Notes under the pieces: generated by a model
The model's database searches: none
What the model was told of the DNA's origin: nothing
Seen by the model: only the letters and a program-made list of their open reading frames with translations
Made by a program: the position numbers and the translations under genes
Source of the DNA: Melastoma dodecandrum
Taxonomy: Eukaryota > Streptophyta > Magnoliopsida > Myrtales > Melastomataceae
NCBI GenBank assembly: GCA_029817715.1
Contig: JARUPY010000465.1
Location: 3,523,501 to 3,587,500 of the forward strand
Direction of reading: 5' to 3'
Length of the DNA stretch: 64,000 bases
Part shown: piece by piece, positions 12,774 through 22,052 of the stretch
How positions within the stretch are numbered: the first letter of the stretch is position 1
How the letters are laid out: the number at the start of each line of letters is the position of its first letter

Positions 12774-15700
12774 CTCCCCAGCAAATGTATCCTCGCTCCT
12801 CCAACCAGTTCCGACTTTCCATCATGAGCCGGTCTACGTAACACAGTTAATAGGCTACGCATAGTTACAAATTTATGAACTGGAAGCACCTTGGTCAAAG
12901 GATCAGCTAACTGATTTGCTGATGCAACATATTGAAGAACCAGCATGCCTGCAGTAACCTTCTCTCGAATAAAATGAAAGTCAACTTCAATATGTTTCGT
13001 TCTAGCATGCAAAATAGGATTTGCACTTAGCTGAATGGTGCTAAGATTGTCACAATATAGCACATGAGGTAAAGACGGATTGAACTGCAATTCAATTAGC
13101 AATTTTTGAAGCCAGATAACCTCAGCTGCCCCATTTGCTAATGCGCGATACTCTGCTTCAGTACTTGACCGAGATACCACTATCTGTTTTTTAGATGACC
13201 AAGACACTAGGTTAGTGCCTAGAAAAGTGCAGTAAGCTCCTGTGCTCTTGCGGTCATCAGGGCAGCTTGCCCAGTCAGCATCCGTAAAACAACTAATATG
13301 AGAAAAGTCTCCCGCTGTAATAGTTAGGCCATGAGTGCTTGTACCCTTTAAGTATCGTAATATCCTCTTCACAGCCTGGAAGTGAACATCAGTTGGTTGG
13401 TGAAGAAATTGACAAGCTTTGTTAACCGCAAACCTAATGTCTGGTCTGGTATTCGTACAATATTGCAATGCACCAACCAAGCTTCTGTAAACTGATGGAT
13501 CCCCTAGGGCAGTTCCTTCATATCTAGATAATGGTCCAGTAGATGACATAGGAGAGGCTACCGGTTTACAATCAACCATCCCTGCCTTGAGTAAGAGATC
13601 ATTGATATATTTTTCTTGACTTAAGTGCAGCACATTACCTTCTCTTAAGACCTGAAAACCCAGGAAGTAAGAAAGATTCCCAAGAATTTTAAGGGAAAAC
13701 ATCTCATGCAGCTGAGGGAGTAGAGAAGTAATTGCTGTAGAGTCAGACCCTGTGACAATAATGTCATCTACATAGACAAGAATAATAACTATACCACCTC
13801 TTGAATGCTTATAAAATAAAGAAGCATCAGAAGTTGAATTAGTGAAGCCCCAACCAACCAGACAACTACAAAGCTTCATGTACCAGGCACGGGGGCTCTG
13901 TTTCAGGCCATAAAGTGCCTTCTGAAGTTTGCAAACATGAGTAGGATGCTGGGAATCCAACCATCCAGGAGGCTGATGCATAAATACAGTTTCTTGCAAG
14001 TCACCATTTAGGAAGGCATTATGAACGTCTAATTGGGTGAGTGCCCAGCCAAACTGTACAGCCAAACAAAGAATCACTCTAATGGTTTGGTGTTTGACCA
14101 CTGGACTAAAAGTTTTCTTGTAGTCCAACCCTGCTGTCTGAAGGAAACCTTTTGCAACCAAACGGGCTTTGCATCTCTCTAGTGTGCCATCAGCCTTTAG
14201 TTTAACCTTGAAAACCCATTTACACCCAATTACCTTCATATCATCAGTAAAAGGAACCAAAGTCCACGTGCCATTCTTATCCAAGGCTGTCAACTCATCT
14301 TCCATCGCCTTCTGCCAAATAGGAGTAGTTAATGCCTCTGCCACATTAGTGGGTTCTGTTGGCAATAGAGATGAACCAACAGCAGTCAGAGCCTTTGGCT
14401 TAAAAATCCCTGCCTTGGCTCTGGTCAGCATAGGGTGAATATTAGACGAATCAGGCAGCCGTTGTTGAGAAGGAATCTCCAATGGAACAGGGTTGCTAGA
14501 GGTGGCTGGAGCTACTACAGTACCATCAGATGCCTCCTGAGCAGTGACTGATCTGTGAGATGCATTCTCACAAGGATCATAACGTGAACTCTCAGGAGAA
14601 CAAGACAAAGATTCTTCTCTCAGACTAGATAAGGAAATTGCCTCTGGTAAGAGAGGATTCAACACAAAAGATGGCCCTGACTTGTGCACATCTGATGACT
14701 GCAGAAGAGAATTCAGCTTGAATGGAAAGACTGATTCATCAAAAATCACATAACGAGAGATGTATGTCTTAGTAGTAATAGGATCATAACATATAAAACC
14801 TTTATGAAAGGCACTCTTGCCAAGAAAAACACAAGCAGCTGCACGAGGCATGAGTTTATGAGTATTATAAGATCTCAGACAAGGATAACATTGGCAACCA
14901 AATATCCGTAAAGAAGGGTAATCAGGTTTTTCTCCAAAGAGACACTCGAATGGAGACTTAAACTGAATAACTCTTGAAGGCAACATATTAATCAGGTTTA
15001 TTGCAGTATGAAAAGCATATGGCCAAAATGAGAAAGGAACCCCTGAATGCTGAAGTAATGTCAAGCCAACCTCAACAATATGTCTGTTTTTACGTTCAGC
15101 TCGGCCATTCTGCTGTGGAGAATAGGGACAAGAAACCTGATGTTGAATACCATGCTGTAGTAGGTATTTATGCAAGGTTCGAAATTCTCCACCCCAATCA
15201 GACCTAACTGATTTAATGGAGCTGGAAAAATGATTCTGAACCAGCCTGTGGAATTGGGTAAACGCCTGAATAGCCTGACATTTTGTCCTCAAGAAATATA
15301 CCCAAGTATACCTAGTAGCATCATCAATAATCAGCATAAAATACTTCACCCCTGTGGTAGATTGAACAGGGGCAGGTCCCCACAAATCAGTGTGAAGTAA
15401 TTGAAATGGCTCAGAGGCATGTGATTCAGAAAGAGAAAACAGTTGCCTGTGTTGTTTACTCAAAAGGCAAGTGGAACATAGTTCTTGAGGTTTAGAACCA
15501 GTAAGACTACAAGTTGGTACCACGGTATTTAAAACATCATAACTAGGATGCCCTAATCTGCAGTGCCATCTTGAGTAGGTAGCTGGGGTAGTAGAGGCCA
15601 TGGTATACACAAATGGAGGTGTTGAAGTGGAGTGGAGTGGAGACTTTAGATGTCCCCGTGTGTGGAGTGGAGTAGATCTGGTGTTTTCCGTGGGTGTTGA

Positions 15701-17332
15701 AGTGCGCGGAGGATCTCTATGTGCTTGCTGAAGCAGGGAAAGCCTGTATAGCCCCTGTTGTGCCTGACCTCTGAGCATTATCTGCTTGGTCTTGTTGTCC
15801 TTAACACAAAAGCCAGTAGAGTGAAACTTCACAGAAACATCATTATCACGGCACAACTTAGACACACTTATCAAACGTTGAGTAAGAGCTGGGGCATGTA
15901 AAACATGAGCAAGAGACAAAGGAGATGAGACAGAACCGGGAATGGCAGGATACACATGTTTATGACCAGTATGTGTAATTTGAAGATGTTCCCCATTTCC
16001 TACCATAACCTGTGACTCACCCTGATAAGGGGATGTCTCCTTCAGATCACCAAGGACAGGGGTAACATGATGGGTTGCTCCTGAATCCATCAACCACGAA
16101 TCAGGAGAAAATTGATCAGTCAGATTGTGAGGAGCAGTTGGTGACTGGAAATTCTGGGTAGAAGAGTATCCCTGCTGGAAGTTTTGAGTAGAAGAAAAAC
16201 CCTGCTGCTCTTGAGACCCAGGAGGAGATCTGTATGCATAAGTAAAGTGGGTTTGAGGAGGATAAGTCGGTGCCATGAGATGGTAACAGTTCTGAGCTGT
16301 ATGGCCAACTTTATAGCATATTTGACACCTAGGCCGTGCTCTTGGGAAAGCATTATTGGACCACCTGGGCTGATAAAAGGATGTAGGAGGACCAAAAGGC
16401 CTATTGTTGAATGGACGAGATGGAGGCCTACCCAGAAGTCCAGATTGATGAGACATATTTCTCTGATCAGGATAAGTATTCTTCTTCTTAAATGCAGATC
16501 CAACCTGATCAGGTGCATAAGAGCCTGGAGAAGACGGGAACCGAGAGAAATGAGTTAGCCTAGTAACAACTGGTCCTTTAGGTTGCATTCCACTACCACC
16601 TTCATTAATAGACATTGCAGAAAGATTCACTTGCGGAAGAGCAATATCTGAGATCTGTCGTTTTTCAAGTCTCATATCAAAGTTTAGTAACAGAGTGTGA
16701 ATCTCGTCCAAAGATGGCTCATCAACTCTGCTATAAATTACTGTTACCACAGGATCATATTCCCCTGGTAAACCTTCAAGAAGACACCAAATATAGTCCC
16801 TATACGAGACTATCTCTCCAATAGCAGCAAGTTGGTCCTTATACATCTTCACAGTATTAAGATATGTCTGCATAGGTTTGCCTTCTTTCTTCACTTGTTG
16901 CATTTGCATTCTCAAGTTTATAACCCTAGTTGTGGAGTTGGATTCAAACCTCTGTTTTAAACTTTTCCATACAGCATAAGCAGAATCACAACACACCACT
17001 TGACTCAGTATCTCAGAGGTTAAAGAAGAGAAAATAAAACTCATCACCTATTTGTCTATCCTCTGCCATGACTTGAAATCTGGGTTCAGCACTCTCTGAT
17101 CAACATCCAAGAACTGAGATGGGGGTTGCGACGTACCATAAAGAAAATCTTCATAACCTCCTCCTATCATGGCGGTAAGTATTTGCCCTTTCCATAGACT
17201 ATAATTTCCTTCATCCAGCTTAATCATTGATGAAAAGAAACCAGACGAAGTCTGGATTGGTGAGGGTAGATGATTGGGCATAGTAACCCCAGTACCTTGG
17301 CTTGCAACAACAGAAAGAGGAGTGGTGGCCAT
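12611..17332 (-). pseudogene. Copia gag-pol polyprotein with one amber stop
   Basis: A single frame of about 1570 codons, broken only by TAG at 17048-17050 after codon 94. Gag starts at 17332 (MATTPLSVV) and has the UBN2-like KLDEGNYSLWK and AYAVWKSLKQRFESNS regions, then a CCHC knuckle CQICYKVGHTAQNC. Protease shows WLMDSGATHHVTP. Integrase shows the H-H-C-C region (HCRLGHPSYD ... CSTCLLSKQH) and the catalytic D-D-E blocks LIIDDATRYTW, VRSDWGGEF and NGRAERKNR. Reverse transcriptase has ILVYVDDIIVTG, and RNase H has FTDADWASC and SRSSTEAEYRA. All catalytic motifs look intact. The tail after RNase H runs through the polypurine tract into the LTR. The amber codon truncates Gag unless it is read through or translation reinitiates just downstream. 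Confidence 0.93.
12774..12781 (-). other. Polypurine tract of the copia element
   Basis: Just before the 3' LTR the element strand reads GCTGGGGAG, a purine run in the position expected for the plus-strand primer. It is short for a PPT. Confidence 0.65.
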
Positions 17333-17360
17333 CCTTAGGATCGGGGTCAGTCAGACGAGG

Positions 17361-17373
17361 GCTCTTGATACCA
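17361..17373 (-). other. Primer-binding site of the copia element
   Basis: Directly after the 5' LTR the element strand reads TGGTATCAAGAGC. This resembles the initiator tRNA-Met complement TGGTATCAGAGC used by plant copia elements, with one extra A. Confidence 0.85.
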
Positions 17374-17899
17374 TAAAGGAGTTTAGAAATCAACCCAGAA
17401 AACAAGAACAGAGATGAAGAAGAAGAAGAAGGAATAACTAAGAGGAAGAAGATGGAAGGGAACAGAAGAAGATATTTCCTTAATTCAACAAAGAATTCAG
17501 CCATCCTGTATATATACACCTCTCCCCACAACCAACTCTCTCAATTGCAATCGAATTGTTACTCGATTGCAGACACCACCGCACCAACACCCACGCACCA
17601 CCAATTTCTTCGTTGTGCCCCAGACTAACCACTTTTGTCTTCTTTTGCTTCATGGGTTGGGCTTAAGAGAAAAACTGCAGCAGGCTGAAGTTCTTGGGCC
17701 TTTATATTCCAACATTCCCCGGTGAACTAAGCCCAGTTAGCCACTTTCCAATTCTTCCTCTTCTCTTCCAATTTCTTCTCTTTCTGCACTTCTTCTTCCT
17801 CCCCCCGATTCTTCATCCTTTCCTTACTTCATTTCTTCATCGCATTCGTCATCATCATACTGCTCTTCTTCACTTTCTATTTCATCAATCTGTCCAACA
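17374..17899 (-). repeat. 5' LTR of the copia element
   Basis: 526 bp, nearly identical to the copy at 12248-12773. Its TATA box lies near 17506. It lies upstream of the primer-binding site on the element strand and should hold the element promoter. Confidence 0.95.
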
Positions 17900-19482
17900 A
17901 TAATTTTGTATCCAGTTAATAACGGGTTATCTTGTCCTTCCGATCAGATGTTGATGAAATAATAGTTTAGGAACCCTACTTTAGCAAGAAAGTAGCTCTG
18001 CTAGGAGAGTCAATTCAGTCATTGAGTGTTGAGTAGGAAAGAAGATGACCTGTTCTTCAGATAGATAAGTTCTTGCGTATTGCTTCAACTGACCCTTCGA
18101 GTTTCCTTAACTCGAGTTCGACGCCCTGCCATGATAGAGCAAGCGAGTGGTCGCTACAACCAATTAGCTGGTTACAATAATTATTAATGCCTGGCATTTT
18201 CTTGTCATGCGTTTCCTCTAACCTCAATTTTATCCTTCTTAGCAACTGAATCCCAGTCCTTGGCCACAACTCCCATTTTCCAGTCAAGGCCAATAGTCAA
18301 TCCTGCAGCTTCTTGGTGTTCCCCGCCTATCCAAAAACACGCCAAGTAGTTTCCATCCTCGGTGGTAGTGATGCAAACTGCCCATGTGTCACATTTTCAT
18401 TACGGTGGAGGTTATTCCCAAAAGGGGACGTAAGCTACAAGGATGGATAATACAGTCAGCATAATTCCCTCACTTGCCTCAAGCAGACGCAGCAAGAACT
18501 GGTGCTTGTGGGTTGTGAAAAGATCATAGTTAAGACGATATCGGAATCATTCAAAGAAACACAACTCCAGACAATGAGTAACCTCGAGCATAGACAATAG
18601 AAAACGATTAACCGTCAGCGCGGAACCGCAGAAAAACGTTCTGGTTGAAAAAATAATTGACGATTACCAGACTGTTGTTATCTTACCATAAACAATATCT
18701 AGACTAAACAAATTTATGCAATCAATAGCCATTGAGGAAACCTTTTTGGAAGTCAAGGGAAATAGAATTCCCTGATATCACGCTCTTCCTTATTTCGTGA
18801 CTTTCATTCACAAGGTGATAAATTTAACCAAACCATGTTGGCCCAAACCACCAACCAAGTCAATTGACAGGATCCACCAGCTGACGCCATATTCTCATTT
18901 CAATCTCATATTATACCCAGACAACATTTCCATACATCCCCCTATCCAGGCTTTTGAACTCCTTTGATGTCATTTCCGCATGGAACACTGCAGAGGCCAG
19001 CTCCAAGCCAGGACAACACTGCAGGTTCAAATCCAAATCCAGCAGAAACTGCCAAATGCAAAAGCCTAAGCAGCTCTTCACTCGATTGATGCTACTACTA
19101 CATCTGTCAGGCATTCACACGAATCGACAACCATGCACCGAATCAGAACAAGCAACTCAAAACCAATTCCGCCGGCAAGCAAACTAAAACGAGACGGAGA
19201 AAGAGAGAAGAAGGAAGGCGACTTTGGAAGACTTGTGTGTACCCGAGAAGAGATGGAGGAGGTACGGAGGTGGGCGTGGTCATCGTCAACGATGTAGTAA
19301 TCGTCGAGGACGACAACGCCGGACTCAATCCCCTCGGAAACGCACTTCTTCCCCGACCCGGGGATCGTCTACCAAATCCCCTCCACAATCCCTCCCCAGA
19401 TCACAAAAGAAGACGTCACCAGCAACGCCAGTGACGTAAGGTAACGAATCCATCCTCCTCGGCACCCCCTGGACTTGGCCAT

Positions 19483-20012
19483 TCTCGACTCTCTAATCTC
19501 AACTGAACTACTTCCTCCCCTCCCGTCCTTGTAAGTGCAACTTACTTCAATACAATCCAATTCGTTGGGAATGAACACGCGAGACGATCGGGGCCGAGGT
19601 CACGTGACTTCTACGCTCTGGCGAAACGCAAACTGCGATGGGCCCTCCCTTTTTAACTGTCTCAACTCGTTTTCCAGCTTCGTGGGCACTTTGACTGGGT
19701 TTCAGCGGCCATTTCAATCGGCTTCATCCTCTTCTTCGTTTTAGCAGCAAAAGATCCAAACTTGTGAGTTCTCTTTCTTCTGGGTCTTCGTCTTTGTTAT
19801 TTTATGGAGGCGGGTTGAGTTCGTGTACCTGCACTTTGTTTGGTTGTGTCCTGCTTGATTGATCGCGCTTTATTCTATCCTTGCTCAGGTGGATTTGATT
19901 GCTTGTAACCCCGTAAAGTTCCTCGTCCTATGTTTGCTTCGTTGGTTATGTCCCGCAAGCACCGATTCCTGTGCACTGTCCTCCCAGATGCGCTGATCGT
20001 CCTTCCCCTTTT
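19483..20012. promoter_or_regulatory. Shared intergenic region between divergent p24 and aminoacylase pseudogenes
   Basis: About 530 bp separates the two start regions, so one bidirectional promoter probably served both. A CACGTG-like gtcacgtgac lies near 19600. ORFs here are short and unconvincing. Confidence 0.45.
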
Positions 20013-22052
20013 TCGTGGGGACGATTCCTGTGGAAGGTCCTAATAATGAAGATCCTGATGCGGAAAACCCATTTGGGCGCTTCCGGAAATACCTCAGTAT
20101 CAATACTGCACACCCGAATCCAGAGTACTCTGTGGCAGTATCCTTCCTTTCGTCCCTGGCAGAGTCCGTCCCTCTCCAGAAGTCCAGACCCGAGTTCTCG
20201 AGTTTATCACTGATAAGCCGGTGTAGCTATTGATTTGGGAGGGTTCGAACCCTTCTCTCCCTTCGGTCTTGCTGAATTCCCACATGGATTCTGTTCCTGC
20301 GGAACCTCCCAAGTGGACCTTCGACCTGTTTTCTGCAGTCAGGACTTCTGATGGGAAGATCCTCGCACATGGCGCACAGTACGACAAGTGTGTCGGCATA
20401 CAGTACATTGAAGCTATTGGGAATCTCTGGAAGGAGGGGTTTACACCCCTTTGCACACTTGTTGTATCATATATGTTCCCGATGAGGAGATTGGGGAATC
20501 GGATGGGGTCAGCAAGTTTGTCTCATCGAAAGAGTTTGAGGAATTGAACATTGGTTTCATGCTGGATGAGTGGCAGGCCTCGACTGCTAACGAGTTTAGG
20601 GTGTTCTACACTGATTGAACGCCTTGGGTTTGATAATTAAGGCTCACAGAGCCCCCGGACATGGATCAAAGATGTATGACAATAGTGCTATGGAGAACCT
20701 GATAAAGAGTATGGAAATCACAAGCAAGTTCAGGGAAACTCAGTTCGATAAGGTTAAGGCTGGTATTGCTGCGAATTCGGAAGTTATTTCAGTCGATCCA
20801 GTCTATATGAAAGCAGGCACCCTGACACCTACTGTGAGTTTCAGCAGCGCTACATATGTATTCTCTATCCTCTTCGTGCCAACGAAGAAAATGAGATAGG
20901 AGCTTTGAATTTGGTTGCTGTTTATGCAGGGTTTTGTCATGAACATTCAACCTTCTGAAGCAGAAGCAGGCTTCACTATTCGTCTGGCCCCCACTGCCGA
21001 ACCTTATGCATTGAAGATGAGGATTACTGTTGAGTGGGCTCCAACTATTAGGAATATGAGTTACCAGGTAATAATCATAGGCTTCTTCTTGTGTTGTGTT
21101 GATCATTCCATTGTTGACGTGGTGGGAGTTGTCGGTTCTCCACATCGTGCCATTTGAAATTATTGGGTTCGGAGAAATTGAGCCTTAAAACTAGGTCAAC
21201 TCCTGTTCTTTCTATGAGCAGTGTTCATCTGAATTTATTAATGCTTGACACAGAGACCTAAGTTATGGGACTTAATGAACCAGGTGAATGAGTGTTGTAT
21301 TAGCTTCATGGAATGTGTAAGAGGGATATTGCTTTCTGGGTCTCGTGTGCTCATCATAAGATGAAGTTTTACTGCAGCTAGCCAACTGATACTGGAAAAA
21401 AAACGCACTTTCCTGTCTGATATGAACCTGTTTGGTTTCAGAGACTCAGTGTATCCCTAAAACTTTCAGAAGAAGTTCTTGGCATGTACTAAACTTTTCA
21501 GTCTTGGTTGAGATACTCAGAACATGGCCTTCATCCAGATCAATAACATGATGCCCCTAAGGCTTGGCCGCTTTCTGTATGTGGCAGATAATTGAGAAAG
21601 GACCCTTCAGAGACTTCAAGGGACAGTCCACATTCAAAGAAGCCGTCGAAGCAGCCGGAGGGACTTTGGCCAAGTCGGCTTCGACTACCGATTCACGCTA
21701 TTTCAGGCAGAAGGGAATTCCTGCTCTTGGCTTTTCCCCTATGACCAACGCCACAATGCTGTTGCACGAGCATATTGAGGTCAGTATAATATATAGTACG
21801 GGACACATTTTTATTGGCGTGGGATACGCCGGCCATAGTCGAATTACATAAACGTGGGGGGTAATGTATGGTATGCAGTTCTTCTTGGAGGATAAAGTCT
21901 TCTTGAGAGGTATTGGGGTGTACGAATCCATCATCCGCTCCTTGTGTGTTCCCATCTGGAAGACCCTCATGAAAAGCAAGACCAGTAAACCGTTCCTCAT
22001 GGGAGGGAAGGTAAAATCAATCTTTACCGGTTCTTTCCCGGTGAGTGGATGA
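20013..22052 (+). pseudogene. Aminoacylase-1-like (peptidase M20) pseudogene
   Basis: Aminoacylase hydrolyses N-acyl amino acids with a two-zinc site. Recognisable blocks in order: NPFGRFRKYLSINTAHPNPEY, LPSVLLNSHMDSVPAEPPKW, GKILAHGAQYDKCVGIQY, KAHRAPGHGSKMYDNSAMEN, then exons 20930-21067 (GFVMNIQPSEAEAGF), 21588-21779 (ASTTDSRYFRQKGIPALGFS, LLHEHIE) and 21879 onward (VFLRGIGVYESI). Breaks: a frame change before FITDKPV with a TAG after it (near 20223); a frame change at VPDEEIG (near 20474); TGA for Arg before TPWG (near 20616); and a further 1-nt loss right after. The metal-ligand Asp of GAQD is Tyr, and DEG is DEW. A block around TDDSNPWW is missing. Introns are retained, so it is not a processed copy. 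The closest relative from memory is At1g44820. Confidence 0.88.

Larger units (their letters stand above)
12248..17899 (-). mobile_element. Ty1/copia LTR retrotransposon, full-length
   Basis: A 5652-bp element in reverse orientation inside the last intron of the p24 pseudogene. It has two 526-bp LTRs, a 5-bp target duplication ATAAT (12243-12247 and 17900-17904), a primer-binding site, a polypurine tract and a gag-pol frame in copia order (integrase before reverse transcriptase). I counted three differences between the LTRs by eye, so insertion is recent. Terminal dinucleotides on the element strand are TG...TA rather than the usual TG...CA. Confidence 0.96.
11693..19482 (-). pseudogene. p24-delta (emp24/gp25L, GOLD domain) cargo receptor pseudogene
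   Basis: p24 proteins cycle between ER and Golgi in COPI/COPII vesicles. Four exons can be placed: 19243-19482, 18223-18434, 18050-18125 and 11693-11837. Exon 1 encodes a signal sequence and GIW...TIPGSGKKCVSEGI. Exon 2 has TSPFGNNLHRNENVTHGQF, then NYLACFW and GLDWKMGVVAKDWDSVAKK. Exon 3 has GVELELRKLEGSVEAI. Exon 4 has the membrane span and a basic tail ending FFHKRKLI, typical of the delta subfamily. Three lesions are visible: a TAG in place of the residue after GIW (near 19369); a 1-nt deletion after HGQFA in exon 2 (212 rather than 213 nt); and a 1-nt deletion near KNL/YLKN in exon 3 (76 rather than 77 nt). The last intron holds the copia element. Splice sites remain good, so decay is recent. 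Confidence 0.88.

Noticed and set aside
14169..16824. Short plus-strand frames inside the copia element
   Set aside because: They are antisense to gag-pol, with no independent support.
17220..17903. Minus- and plus-strand frames in the right LTR
   Set aside because: LTR sequence; the same frames recur in the left LTR because the LTRs are copies.
18050..18434. Explaining the p24 frameshifts as alternative splice sites
   Set aside because: Both shifts fall inside strongly conserved coding blocks (HGQFA/TT and KNL/YLKN), with no nearby GT or AG that restores the conserved residues.
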